Position numbers and translations under genes: made by a program
NCBI GenBank assembly: GCA_963849105.1
Contig: CAWKGD010000004.1
Coordinates: forward strand, 55,907-119,906
Direction: 5' to 3'
From: CAVRXQ01 sp963849105
GTDB taxonomy: Bacteria; Actinomycetota; Acidimicrobiia; Acidimicrobiales; Bog-793
Length of the DNA: 64,000 bases
Notes under the pieces: generated by a model
What the model was told of the DNA's origin: nothing
Databases searched by the model: none
What the model saw: the letters and a program-made list of their open reading frames with translations, nothing else
Shown here: one piece after another, positions 34,384-44,160 of the stretch
Layout of the letters: every line of letters begins with the position of its first letter
Position numbering within the stretch: the stretch's first letter is position 1

Positions 34384-34981
34384 CAGGCTGCGCAAAAAGG
34401 CGCATCAAACGCCGATGCGGGCGCGATTACGTCGGCTGAGCGATCGTGGCCCTGCGCGCCGCCTACTTTTGTCTCGTGAGTCGCGGCCAAATTCGTGACC
34501 AGAAGCTCGGCCTTTTCCCAGTCGATATAGCGTCCCAGTAAGCCTTTGTACTGAGCTGAGCGGCTGGATCGACTCTCCATGTCCCGGGTGGAAACCGCCA
34601 TTGCCGGAATCCGCTTCCTGCCAGCGAGCGAGCAAGTCCTGCCCTATCAACGTGTTTGCCGTACGGGAGGGTGCCTCGGGGTCCGTCTCGGATGTGTTTG
34701 ACGGGCTTACGTCGGCGAATCCGACTCGATCCCACGTGGTGATCATCGCACGGCCGATGTAGCACCCGACGCACTTGGCGTTATCAAAACGGGGGGTTCG
34801 AAGAAGCTCGGGACTATCGCCGGCTGTGTTCGGTCAGTGGCCGTCGCAATCAGATCGCGCGCGCCGAACACCAACCAACCCGTCGGAGCTTTGACGCTAC
34901 GAGGAGCCACAACGTCGAAGCGAATTCTCAATCAGCGCAGGCTTTACGCGTCGGAGGTGTCCGTCAACGAAGATGAATTCG
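34384..34981. other. Gene-free stretch of 598 bp with broken coding-like frames
   Basis: No gene can be supported. On the minus strand the frame ending near 34377 contains a protein-like segment (YKGLLGRYIDWEKAELLVTN), while adjacent frames carry other short protein-like pieces, as in a decayed gene. Codon use is less GC-biased than in flanking genes. No family is recognised. Confidence 0.4.
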
Positions 34982-36889
34982 TCAGGCCACTGCCTCGTTC
35001 CTGAGCGAGCGCAGAAACGCCTCGGCTTCGGCGCGCACCTTCGTCCGTCGCATCGGTGGCAACGCGCGTACGAGCTGCCAGCGATAGGACGCGACGGCGA
35101 GGCGGGGATCCAAGACCGCGACGACTCCCCGATCCGTCGCGGAACGAACCAACCGACCCGCACCCTGCGCGAGCAGCGATGCCGCTCTCGGCATGTCGAT
35201 CGCGAAGAACGCGGCCTTGCCAGCCCGCTCGCGCCGCGCTGCGATCAGCGGATCGTCGGGGCGCGGAAAGGGGATGCGGTCGATGACGACGAGCGAAAGG
35301 GTTGCTCCCGGAACGTCGATGCCTTGCCAAAAGCCCATCGTCGCGAACAGACACGCCGCGTGCTCGCTCGAGAACCGCTCAACGAGAGCCGCCTTTGCGA
35401 GATCACCCTGCACGAGAATCGGATGTGCGACGCGACCCCGAACCTCTTCGGCGGCTCGACGCATCGCGCCAAGACTCGTGAACAATGCGAGCGTCCGCCC
35501 GCCCGCGGCGTCGATCAGCACGGCGAGTTCGTCGTGTATCGCCGCCTCCGCCCGTTCTGAGCGGCGGTCCGGTAGATGGGCCGCGCAGTACAACAGCCCG
35601 TGAGACTCGTAATCGAACGGGCTCCCGACATCGAGCTCGTCGATCATTTCCGGATCGGCGCCGAGACGCGATCCCAGCCCGGGAGTGATCGTCGCGCTCG
35701 TCAGGATGACTGTTCTCGTTGCGAAAAGCTGCGCCTTGAGCAGCGGTGCGACGTCGATCGGCGCGACTCGTATCGCGGGGCGCCGTGACATTTCGACCCA
35801 TGCGACATCATCGTCTTTCAATGCGAGGAAACGGCTGAGGTCTTCGCGCAGACGTACACAGGCGAGCATCGCTCGCAAAGCTGGCTGCGCGTCGTTCGAG
35901 TCCGACGCAGTCGCATCGCGTGGACCGAGGGCGGCATCGAGGGCTTCCAAGCGCGAGCGCACCAGCTCCACCGAGCGCGATAGCTCCGCGTCGATCGGCT
36001 CGACGACGCGCGCGTGGGGTTGGTTCTCTAGCGCGATCTCAAGTCGCGACGCGGCATCCATCGCCGAGTCGACGGCCGGATCGAGCCCACGGCCGCCGCG
36101 TCCTCCCGAAGCGCGAGCCATCGCGGCGACGGCGCGGATGCGACCGGGGCTGATCGCGATCCCGAGGCTGTCGGTCACGGTGTCTTCGAGGGCGTGGGCC
36201 TCGTCGATGACGAGCACGTCGTGTTCTGGGAGAACGGCGCCGAAGGCGGCCAAATCGGCACCGAGAAGGTGGTGGTTGACGGCGATCACGTCCGCGGACT
36301 GGGCGCGTGCTCGCGCGAGTTCGGCGAAACATGTCGCACCCGAGGGACAGCGGTGCGCGCCCGGGCACTCCTCCGCGCTCACGCTGAAGGACGCCCATAC
36401 GGCGGGTTCCGGCTCGTCCTCGAGCTCGGCGCGGTCTCCAGTCTCGGTGCGCGACGCCCATTCGACGATGCGCTTCGCGCTCACCGAGCGGGTCGAGTCC
36501 CGATCCCCGAACTCGCCTTGCACGCCCAACTCCGCGGACTCAGCGAGCCGCTGCCGGCAGACGTAGTTCGAGCGACCCTTCAACACGGCGAACGAGAACC
36601 GGCGCAGCCCGGTCTGCACCGAGGGCACGTCTTTCGCGGCGAGCTGGTCCTGGAGGGCTTTCGTCGCGGTGGCGATGACGACCTTATGGCCGGACAGCAC
36701 CGTGGGCACGAGGTAGGCGAGCGATTTACCAGTGCCGGTCCCGGCGGCAACGGCGAGGTGACGTTCCGTCTCGACGGCGAGCGCGACGGCTTCGGCCATC
36801 TTCACCTGCCCCGGACGCGACTCCCCGCCCCCGGCCAGAGAATTCGTGACGCGCTCAAGCGCGTCGCTGATCGAGTCGTAACGCGTCAT
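34982..36889 (-). CDS. dinG: DinG/XPD-type ATP-dependent DNA helicase
   Basis: A 635-residue superfamily 2 helicase. It has Walker A AGTGTGKS (49-56), a DEAH box in VLVIDEAHALEDTV and the late motifs FWQGIDVPGATLSLVVIDR and QGAGRLVRSATDRGVV. Four cysteines between motifs I and II (NYVCRQR, then ECPGAHRCPSGATC) are positioned to ligate the 4Fe-4S cluster of this family. It unwinds 5'-overhang DNA and R- or D-loops in repair. It is last in the minus-strand block cysH-addB-addA-dinG and overlaps addA by 4 nt. Confidence 0.93.
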   Translation of the reverse strand: MTRYDSISDALERVTNSLAGGGESRPGQVKMAEAVALAVETERHLAVAAGTGTGKSLAYLVPTVLSGHKVVIATATKALQDQLAAKDVPSVQTGLRRFSFAVLKGRSNYVCRQRLAESAELGVQGEFGDRDSTRSVSAKRIVEWASRTETGDRAELEDEPEPAVWASFSVSAEECPGAHRCPSGATCFAELARARAQSADVIAVNHHLLGADLAAFGAVLPEHDVLVIDEAHALEDTVTDSLGIAISPGRIRAVAAMARASGGRGGRGLDPAVDSAMDAASRLEIALENQPHARVVEPIDAELSRSVELVRSRLEALDAALGPRDATASDSNDAQPALRAMLACVRLREDLSRFLALKDDDVAWVEMSRRPAIRVAPIDVAPLLKAQLFATRTVILTSATITPGLGSRLGADPEMIDELDVGSPFDYESHGLLYCAAHLPDRRSERAEAAIHDELAVLIDAAGGRTLALFTSLGAMRRAAEEVRGRVAHPILVQGDLAKAALVERFSSEHAACLFATMGFWQGIDVPGATLSLVVIDRIPFPRPDDPLIAARRERAGKAAFFAIDMPRAASLLAQGAGRLVRSATDRGVVAVLDPRLAVASYRWQLVRALPPMRRTKVRAEAEAFLRSLRNEAVA

Positions 36890-39800
36890 TGCACCGGTGT
36901 CCGCAGATAGCGTTCGGCCTCTTCTGTCGCCTGTGCGATCGCCGAATCGAGATCGTCGACGTCGAGCGCTCGCACACCGTCCGGCGAGTTGAGGAACAGG
37001 AACGTGAAGCGCTCAACTCGTCGTCCAAGGACACGCTGAAGCGCGTACGCATAGGCACCGGCTTGGGGAACATACGTCGTGAACCTGCGACGTAGGGCGT
37101 CTTCGTCCTTCAGCGTGTCGGTCTTGTAATCGACGACGACCAGACGACCCTTTTCCTCGTACGCGAGGTCGAGCACGCCGTCAAGGACGCCGACTCCGAT
37201 CGGAACCGAGATCGGGAGTTCGCGCCAATATCGCTCGGCGGCGGCCGCACGACGCAGCTCTTCGGAGGCGAGCGCCGCGCGGACCAGTGCCTCAACCTTT
37301 TCATGGGAGTCTGCGCAACCGGCGCGAACCGACTCGGACACGACGAGATCTGCGAGACCACCGCCATCGTGCAGATCGACGCGCTGCAAAACCCCGTGCA
37401 CGGCGCGTCCGATCGCCGTGGCGCCGCGCGGGCTTCGCCAACGATCGGAGTCGGGCGTCGCTCGCCCGTCCTCGGTCAGAGATTGCCCTTTCGGCGCCTG
37501 TACGGCGCCCGCTTCCAGGCTGCCGGCACTCACGCTGACCGGCAGTGCGGATGTTCGACAGAGAACGGCGCGCGCCTCGCGCCACTTCGCGAAGGACGCC
37601 TTCGTCGATGCCGGACCTCGAGGCGCCGCCGCCAGAGCCGCACGCACAGGTGGAGCGACTCCCGATACGTCCGCGTTCACGTAGGTGCCCTCGAGGTCGA
37701 CGAGCAACTCGCCGAGCTGATCCGCGAGGGAGAGCCTCGCTTTCGTGCCGGGCTCAGTCCGATGCAGCGACAGCACAAGGTGGTCGCGGGCGCGCGTCAT
37801 CGCCACATAGAGCAGCCGAACGAGTTCATCGTCTGCCCGGCGCACCTCCTCCTCGTAGAGCGCGGTGTAGCCGGGGGTTTCGATGCCCTGCCTGATGCGG
37901 ACCTCGAACAGGTCGTCGTCGTCGAAAAGGATGGGCCCCGCGGCGCGCTGGCGCGCCGGATCGGAAGCCAGCTCAGCGAGGAAGGCGACGGGGAACTCGA
38001 GACCTTTTGCGGCGTGGACGGTCAAGATGCGGACCGCGCCGTCTTTCTCTGAGACGGCGGCCTCGACGCCGCGCACCCGAGCCCCCGCTTGTCGGTCGAT
38101 CCAGTCGACGAAGGCGGCAATCGAGGTTCCCCCTGCTTCGACATACGCCGACGCGCGGGCGAACAGATAGAGCAGTCGACGCAAGGACTCCTCGCCGTGG
38201 CGCGTGGTCGCGGCGAATTCGAAAACTTCGAGTTCTGCGGCGGCGGCGCGCACGCAACCGAGAAGGCCGAGCTCGTGACGGCGTTCTGCGAGCGACCGCA
38301 ACCGCGAGAGCGCCCGCCCGACCGGCTCACTGGCGTCGGTCCGCGCGTCCTCGAGTCTCCATCGGCCGCCGTTGTGGCGAAACCGCCACAGGTCGTCGTC
38401 CCCGCACGAGAGCAACGGCGAACGCAACGCGCTGATCAGTGCGGCGTCGTCTCCGGGAGCGTCGATCGCCTGGAGGCAGGCGAGAAAGTCGCGCACCTCC
38501 GCCGAGCGCAAGATCAGCGAGGGCGAGTCTGCACGGAAGGGGATATCGCGGTCGTCGAGCGCGTCCTCGAGCTCGGCGAGGCCGCTTCGCTTCGTGACAA
38601 GGATCGCGATGTCGCCGTAACGGGCGGGGCGTGAGGTCCCGTTGTCTTCCACGGACCAACCCTCGTCAACACATCGCGCGACGAGCGCGGCAAGGTCGCC
38701 AGCTTCGCGGACGCGGCGATCGTGCGCGCTCAGCCGTCCCTCTGGTTCAGATCCGACCACCTGCACCGTTCCGGCGAGGCCGTCGTCACGCACGATCGAC
38801 AAGGCGTGGTAGCGCCTTCCATCTCCCCTGTTGCCGGCGTTGATCCGCTCGAATACGGCGTTCACGAAGCGAAGGACCGGAGGCACCGATCGAAAGTTGC
38901 TCGTCAATACGAGTGGGCCGGACGGTACGAGATCCTCGAGTGCGCGCTCGTAGAGCTCGGGCTCCGCGCCGCGGAAGCGATAGATCGACTGGCGCGGATC
39001 ACCGACAAAAAAGAGCTTTCCCGACACGAGGTCACCGCTGGCATCGCTCGCGAGGTCAGTCACGATTTTGAGTTGCAACGGATCGGTGTCTTGGAACTCA
39101 TCGACGAGGATGTGCGAGTACCGCTCACTCACCTGGCGTCGGACCTCGGGGTGCGAGCGCAACATCTGATGAACGAAGACGAGCAGGTCGTGAAAGCCCA
39201 GTTCACCCGCGTGGCGGCGCGCGTTCGCCGCCTCGATCGCTTCTTCGGCGAAGACGATGACGAGTTCGCGCAGAAGCCGACCGAGGATCCGCTCGACGAT
39301 CGCCTCGCGACGCTCCTCGAGTTTGCCCATCGCCTCACGTACCTCGGCGATCGGTCGGCCCGTCCACGACGCCTTCTGGCCGCGGGAGTGGCTGATCTTT
39401 TCCAGGGAATGGCACCACGCGAGGCGATCAACCCAGTCTTTGCACGCGCTGCGCAGCAGCAACGCGGCCGCGAGCTCGTCGAGCTGCACGACGAGCCCGT
39501 CGTCCCCCTCCGCACAATCAGAACGCAGAGGCAGGACTGCCTCGATAGCGGCTGAGAGCTCCTTTTCGGACTCATCGACCTCGGCGGCGAGCGATGAGAT
39601 CGAGATGCCGTTGCGAGCTGCGTCGACGAAGCGATCCCATTTCGCATCGACCTCGCCGGCGAGTTCGGAAAGGGTTGCGATCGAGATCCAGACGGCGCGC
39701 GCTGCGGCGAGCAGTTGACCGCGGACGTCGTCGCCAACAAGACCGTCGATGAGGTCGTGAAATCGACGTTCCCGGGCGATGTCGTACTCGATCTCGTCGA

Positions 39801-40182
39801 TCACTCGGAATCGCAACGGAAGAGCCGCCGCGAGGGGGTGTTCGGCGAGGATTCGCTGCGCGAACCCGTGGATCGTCGTCATCGATGCGTCGTCAAGGGC
39901 GCCGAGCGCGCTCCGCGCCCATCCGCCGTCTGGTTGGCGCGCCGCCTGCGCGAGTTCGAGGTGGAGCCGCGATCGCAAGTCGGCGGCGGCCGCCTCGGTG
40001 AAAGTGATCGCGGCGATCTTCCCGAGCTCCGTCCGTCCTTGCTGCACGAGCGCGATCACCCGTCCGACGAGGGCCGTCGTTTTCCCGGTGCCCGCTCCCG
40101 CTTCCACAAAGAGCGTCTCGTCGAGCCGTTCGGCGATCGCGGCGCGCGCCGCTGCGTCGTCGAGCACGAGTGGCTCACTCAT
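36886..40182 (-). CDS. addA: AddA-like ATP-dependent helicase/nuclease subunit (UvrD/RecB type)
   Basis: A 1098-residue SF1A helicase-nuclease. It has Walker A EAGAGTGKTTALVGRV near the N-terminus, then ILVDEFQDTDPLQ, GDPRQSIYRFRGAEP, TVHAAKGLEFPVAFL and YVAMTRARDHLVLS. A C-terminal RecB-type nuclease shows GVLDLAYEEKGRLVVVDYKT and QAGAYAYAL. With the AddB-like partner it would process double-strand breaks for RecA. The frame is open to 40254, but ATG 40182 fits homology and overlaps the addB end by 8 nt. AdnB-type naming is an alternative in actinobacteria. Confidence 0.88.
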   Translation of the reverse strand: MSEPLVLDDAAARAAIAERLDETLFVEAGAGTGKTTALVGRVIALVQQGRTELGKIAAITFTEAAAADLRSRLHLELAQAARQPDGGWARSALGALDDASMTTIHGFAQRILAEHPLAAALPLRFRVIDEIEYDIARERRFHDLIDGLVGDDVRGQLLAAARAVWISIATLSELAGEVDAKWDRFVDAARNGISISSLAAEVDESEKELSAAIEAVLPLRSDCAEGDDGLVVQLDELAAALLLRSACKDWVDRLAWCHSLEKISHSRGQKASWTGRPIAEVREAMGKLEERREAIVERILGRLLRELVIVFAEEAIEAANARRHAGELGFHDLLVFVHQMLRSHPEVRRQVSERYSHILVDEFQDTDPLQLKIVTDLASDASGDLVSGKLFFVGDPRQSIYRFRGAEPELYERALEDLVPSGPLVLTSNFRSVPPVLRFVNAVFERINAGNRGDGRRYHALSIVRDDGLAGTVQVVGSEPEGRLSAHDRRVREAGDLAALVARCVDEGWSVEDNGTSRPARYGDIAILVTKRSGLAELEDALDDRDIPFRADSPSLILRSAEVRDFLACLQAIDAPGDDAALISALRSPLLSCGDDDLWRFRHNGGRWRLEDARTDASEPVGRALSRLRSLAERRHELGLLGCVRAAAAELEVFEFAATTRHGEESLRRLLYLFARASAYVEAGGTSIAAFVDWIDRQAGARVRGVEAAVSEKDGAVRILTVHAAKGLEFPVAFLAELASDPARQRAAGPILFDDDDLFEVRIRQGIETPGYTALYEEEVRRADDELVRLLYVAMTRARDHLVLSLHRTEPGTKARLSLADQLGELLVDLEGTYVNADVSGVAPPVRAALAAAPRGPASTKASFAKWREARAVLCRTSALPVSVSAGSLEAGAVQAPKGQSLTEDGRATPDSDRWRSPRGATAIGRAVHGVLQRVDLHDGGGLADLVVSESVRAGCADSHEKVEALVRAALASEELRRAAAAERYWRELPISVPIGVGVLDGVLDLAYEEKGRLVVVDYKTDTLKDEDALRRRFTTYVPQAGAYAYALQRVLGRRVERFTFLFLNSPDGVRALDVDDLDSAIAQATEEAERYLRTPVQ

Positions 40183-43100
40183 CGCCGTCACCACCGACGA
40201 GCGCAACGTACGGCTCGAGCTCAGGCTCCTTGCTCGCCTCTTCCCAAAAGTCATCCCGATCAGGGGGACAGACCGAATCGAAGTCGCAGTATTTGCAGTT
40301 CTCGAAGCCTTTCCAGCCTGCCGCGCCTGGGTTGAACGGATAGAGACCAGCGCTCACTCCGTCAGCTATGACGCCGACGACTTCGCTCGTGCGCGCGGCG
40401 ACGTCGTCATCGAGCGTCACCGTCAGCTCCTCTCCTTGTTCGTCCAAGAAGCGGTAGCTCGCGCTCACCGACGTCGTCGCGTCGAACAGCGCGCGCGCCG
40501 CGAGCGCGTAGATCGCGAGCTGCAGATGGCGTCCCCCGTCGACGGGATCTGCGGCAAGTCCGCCGTAGGAGACCGAACGCCCGGTCTTGTAGTCCACGAC
40601 GGCAAGTCCGCCATCGGCCCGTCGATCGATCCGGTCGACCTTGCCGCGGAAGGCGACGCGTCCGTCGCGCACCGGCACCTCGAGGGGTGCAACATCACCC
40701 GTGCCGAAAGCCCATTCCAGCGCGACGGGAGCCCGCTGCTGACTCGCGCGACGAAGCGCATCGGCTTCGCGCTCACGTTCCAATAGGGAAAGCAGCGCCC
40801 GACGTTCCCGCGCCCAAAGGACGGGCGCGCCGGTGCGTCCGATCCGGTCGTATTGCCCGAACACCCGCTGCGCAACGAGCGAGAGGTGTTCGGCCGTATC
40901 GACGGATGCCAGTTCGCCCTCGGCCGTGATCAGATCGGCGACGAACTGCTCCAGCACTTCGTGCACGATCGATCCTCGCTCCCGCCGGTCGATCTCGATC
41001 CTCCGCTCCGGTGCTTCGAGGACTTCGACACCGAGCTGGGACGAGAGGAAGTACTGGAAGGGACAGCGCGCATAGCTCTCGAGTGTCGTCGGGGAAAGCA
41101 CCCTCGCCTCATCCATGCCGCTCGCAGCGCCGATGCGGCCGTCGAATCGATCGAATCGGTACGCGACGCGCGACGAGGCGACGCGAAGTGCCGACTCGAG
41201 ATGGGGGTCGGCACGCACGAGGTGGAAAGAGCCGAGATCGCGGCGCGCCGCGCGACGCGCGCGTAGCGTGGCGACCACGAGTTCTCGCTCGCTGAGCGCG
41301 GTACGATCGCCGACTGCCACCGCGCCAAGCGCGGCAACGGGGCTCGGAGCGAGCGTGACGTCATCATGTCCAAAAAAGCGTGAGCGAACGCGCGCCTTCG
41401 CCTCACCCGAATCGCGCAGGCGCCACGTACATACCGTTCGGCGGCTCGAATCCGCGACGGCAACAAGCGCGTGGCGCGCGGCGGCACTCGCCGCTTCCGA
41501 CGTCGCTGCTTCGAGTCCGAGCGCGACGCGGTCGTCGCTCGACAAGAGAGGGGAAGAACGGGGGCGTGGCGGCAGTTCGCCCTCGACTCCGCCCAACACG
41601 GCCGCGAGATCAAAGTCGAGGCCGACCGCATCCCACAGGCTCCAGACGGCGACGCCAGAGGAAAGACGACCTTCAAAGGCGCCCGCCCGCTCGAGCGCCC
41701 CACCAAGTGAGCGCACGAAATCAGAGATGCTCGCGGACGGCTCGACCGCGTCGAGGCGGCCGAGTTCCGCGAGGATTTCGTCAACGCTCGCGGCCGCACC
41801 TTCGCGTTCCTGCTCGTCGACGTCGACCCACCCGAGATATCGGCGTAACACGCCGCGCGCCCATTGTTCGAGTTCGGTCCACGTCGCGCACTTCGCTGCG
41901 TCGTCACAGGTGCGACCGACATCGGCCATGAATGCACCGAGCGCCTGCACCGCCTCCAGATCCGCCCGCGCCCGGGTATTGCGATCAACAGCGTCGCGGT
42001 CTCGCTGCACGCTCCGGTCCGCCGGGCCGCTTCGCCGAGTCAGCTCCTCCGCGAGCGCTCTCAGATGACGACGCCACTCGCTCGCGTCGCCCGCGGTCAC
42101 TCCCGCAAGCCGCGAGACACGCTCGAATGCACCAACAGGAAGCGGGGCACCGTGCGCGTCGAGGACGGGTGCGGAATTGATCCATGCCATCACACGGTCA
42201 CGCGCCATGCCCAGTTGCGCGAGTTCGGCGATGCCGAGGAGCGCTCGCGCCACCGGAGAGTCGGCGACGCGGCGAGGTGACCGGCCGTTCCAGGCGATGT
42301 TCGCTTCGCCGAGCGCGGCAGCGAGCGCACCGAGGTACGTGTGCGCCGACGGATACAACAACGCGACGCGCGTCGGCGTGCCCCCTTTTTCGATATGGTC
42401 GATGACGATACGCACCACCGCGCGAACTTCAGCGTCGACATCAGGCGCTTCGATCCGCTCATCGACACACACCGAGTCGTGCGCAGCAACAATGTCAGCC
42501 GAATCCGGCGTTCGAGGAAACGACGGTAGCTCGAGCCCTGCCTCTCGAAGCACAGTGACGATGTGCGCGATCGGGGCATCCGCGGCGGAGTCTCCGGTGA
42601 TACCGAAGTTCACGAAGAGGTCGCAACTCCGCGCGATCGCCACGATCAAGCGGGACTCGTCCGGGCGAACGCGCTCGAGAAGGTGCACGACAACGGTCGA
42701 GCCGAGGGCAGCGGGGGTTGCCGCGCTGTCGATCGCGTCCTCGGCGGCTCCGACGAGGTCGGCGTCGTCGTACCAGTCGGTGATGAGGCGTGACCGCATC
42801 TGGAGGCACAATCGAGCGAGATCCCGCCCAAAGCCACGCCGACGCGCGAGCGCGTCCAAAGTCTCGGCTGGATAGTGCCGGAGTTCCTCGTAAAGCGTGA
42901 CAAGCTCCGCCTCCGTCGTGGGCTGATCGGCGACGGCAGCGAGAACCCCCGGCTCGCCCGAAAGAACGACTCGCGCGGCGGCCCCGAGCGCCGACCTCGT
43001 CAGTCGGCGACGCCCACCGGAACGGCACGCCGTTCCGCCGAGCTCGTCGGCGAGGTCGGCGAGGGTGACAAAGCGGACGTTGGCGACACCTGACCGGCCG

Positions 43101-43270
43101 TCGCCTGACGAACGCCGTGCCAGCAGGTGCCGAAGCGAGTGACCGACGCGCCGCGACGAGACGACCACCGTGACCGCGGCGAGCGGGTCGTCGAGTTGCA
43201 AGTCGCAGATGACCTGGTCGAGCTCGTCCGCGGCAGCACCGTATCGGACGAACGAAGCCTTGACGGACAC
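40175..43270 (-). CDS. addB: AddB-like PD-(D/E)XK nuclease subunit with Fe-S cysteines
   Basis: A 1031-residue protein. The helicase-like N-terminal two thirds lack an obvious Walker A. The C-terminal PD-(D/E)XK nuclease has RERGSIVHEVLEQFV, KVDRIDRRADGGLAVVDYKT and QLAIYALAA. A cysteine in YARCPFQYFL plus three in CKYCDFDSVC form the four-cysteine cluster site of AddB-type nucleases. It pairs with AddA in end resection. GTG 43270 is chosen at the start of family-like sequence; the longer open frame overlaps cysH and is spurious. Divergence at the N-terminus makes the subunit name provisional. Confidence 0.82.
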   Translation of the reverse strand: MSVKASFVRYGAAADELDQVICDLQLDDPLAAVTVVVSSRRVGHSLRHLLARRSSGDGRSGVANVRFVTLADLADELGGTACRSGGRRRLTRSALGAAARVVLSGEPGVLAAVADQPTTEAELVTLYEELRHYPAETLDALARRRGFGRDLARLCLQMRSRLITDWYDDADLVGAAEDAIDSAATPAALGSTVVVHLLERVRPDESRLIVAIARSCDLFVNFGITGDSAADAPIAHIVTVLREAGLELPSFPRTPDSADIVAAHDSVCVDERIEAPDVDAEVRAVVRIVIDHIEKGGTPTRVALLYPSAHTYLGALAAALGEANIAWNGRSPRRVADSPVARALLGIAELAQLGMARDRVMAWINSAPVLDAHGAPLPVGAFERVSRLAGVTAGDASEWRRHLRALAEELTRRSGPADRSVQRDRDAVDRNTRARADLEAVQALGAFMADVGRTCDDAAKCATWTELEQWARGVLRRYLGWVDVDEQEREGAAASVDEILAELGRLDAVEPSASISDFVRSLGGALERAGAFEGRLSSGVAVWSLWDAVGLDFDLAAVLGGVEGELPPRPRSSPLLSSDDRVALGLEAATSEAASAAARHALVAVADSSRRTVCTWRLRDSGEAKARVRSRFFGHDDVTLAPSPVAALGAVAVGDRTALSERELVVATLRARRAARRDLGSFHLVRADPHLESALRVASSRVAYRFDRFDGRIGAASGMDEARVLSPTTLESYARCPFQYFLSSQLGVEVLEAPERRIEIDRRERGSIVHEVLEQFVADLITAEGELASVDTAEHLSLVAQRVFGQYDRIGRTGAPVLWARERRALLSLLEREREADALRRASQQRAPVALEWAFGTGDVAPLEVPVRDGRVAFRGKVDRIDRRADGGLAVVDYKTGRSVSYGGLAADPVDGGRHLQLAIYALAARALFDATTSVSASYRFLDEQGEELTVTLDDDVAARTSEVVGVIADGVSAGLYPFNPGAAGWKGFENCKYCDFDSVCPPDRDDFWEEASKEPELEPYVALVGGDGDE

Positions 43271-43341
43271 TCCGCCGGAGCCTACGACGGGGCTGTCCCG
43301 CTGCCTCGGATCAGGCGCGACGCGCCCGCCGCTTGCCGGCC

Positions 43342-44028
43342 TCAGAGGTGCAGACCGCACTCCGTCTTGTCGGAATCTGGCCAGCGGCCCGAACGCGGAT
43401 CCTGCCCGGCCGAAATCGGACGGGTTGTTGGGGCGCAGCCGATGGAGACGTATCCCTTTGCGTTCAGCGGATGCCGCGGGAGCTCGTGCGCGGCGATGTA
43501 GGCGTCGATGTCGTCGTCGGTCCACGCCGCGAGCGGATTGACCTTCACGAGCTCGCGCTGCAGGTCCCACGCGACGACCGGCGCGGCGGACCGCTCCGGC
43601 GTGTCGACCCGCTTCAAACCCGTGATCCATGCCGACTTCGATCGGAGCACCGCGTTCAGCGGTTCGACCTTCCGCACCTCGCAACAACGCGGCGTGCCGC
43701 AGGGAAACTCATCGGGCGGGATCGACGGTCGCAACACCGTGAGGTTCAGTCCATACCGCTTTGTCACATCGGCGACATAGGCGAGCGTCTCTGGAAAATG
43801 GAAACAGGTGTCGAGAAACACGAACTCCGCCCCAGGGTCTACCTGATGGACAAGGTCGATGAGGACGCAATCTTGGAAGGAAGCGGCGATTATGAGGTCC
43901 CCCCCGAAGCGTTCGATTGTCCAGCGACAGATCTCGGCCGCGTCGGCGTTCTCGAGCCGCGCGGCGATTCGCCCGTACTCTTCGATCGGACCTCGACTGG
44001 GCGTGAGGTGCTCGCTCGTCCGGCTCAT
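43342..44028 (-). CDS. cysH: Assimilatory APS/PAPS reductase, atypical Fe-S motif
   Basis: A 228-residue thiol-dependent reductase that converts activated sulfate to sulfite. It has the phosphate-binding region LIIAASFQDCVLIDLV, a Cys pair at 115-116 (RCCEVRK), GCAPTTRP (Cys198) and the catalytic ECGLH (Cys224). Fe-S APS reductases need CC plus CxxC; here the second cysteine of CxxC (position 201) is Thr, leaving three of four cluster ligands. PAPS reductases lack all four. Substrate is therefore uncertain. It is the first gene of the minus-strand block; no other sulfate-assimilation gene is nearby. Confidence 0.87.
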   Translation of the reverse strand: MSRTSEHLTPSRGPIEEYGRIAARLENADAAEICRWTIERFGGDLIIAASFQDCVLIDLVHQVDPGAEFVFLDTCFHFPETLAYVADVTKRYGLNLTVLRPSIPPDEFPCGTPRCCEVRKVEPLNAVLRSKSAWITGLKRVDTPERSAAPVVAWDLQRELVKVNPLAAWTDDDIDAYIAAHELPRHPLNAKGYVSIGCAPTTRPISAGQDPRSGRWPDSDKTECGLHL

Positions 44029-44160
44029 CCGGAACGACGCTAACCGGGCGCGACCTTTCGCGTGGGCACGCGGCGACGTCCTTCAGCACGGGCGAGGCTC
44101 GACCTCGCACCGCTGCGACGACGCCTTTTTGAGGATGGGAAGCAGAAGTAGCCTCCTCCT

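Noticed and set aside
36194..36910. 238-residue plus-strand frame opposite dinG
   Set aside because: Antisense shadow; the minus strand carries complete helicase motifs.
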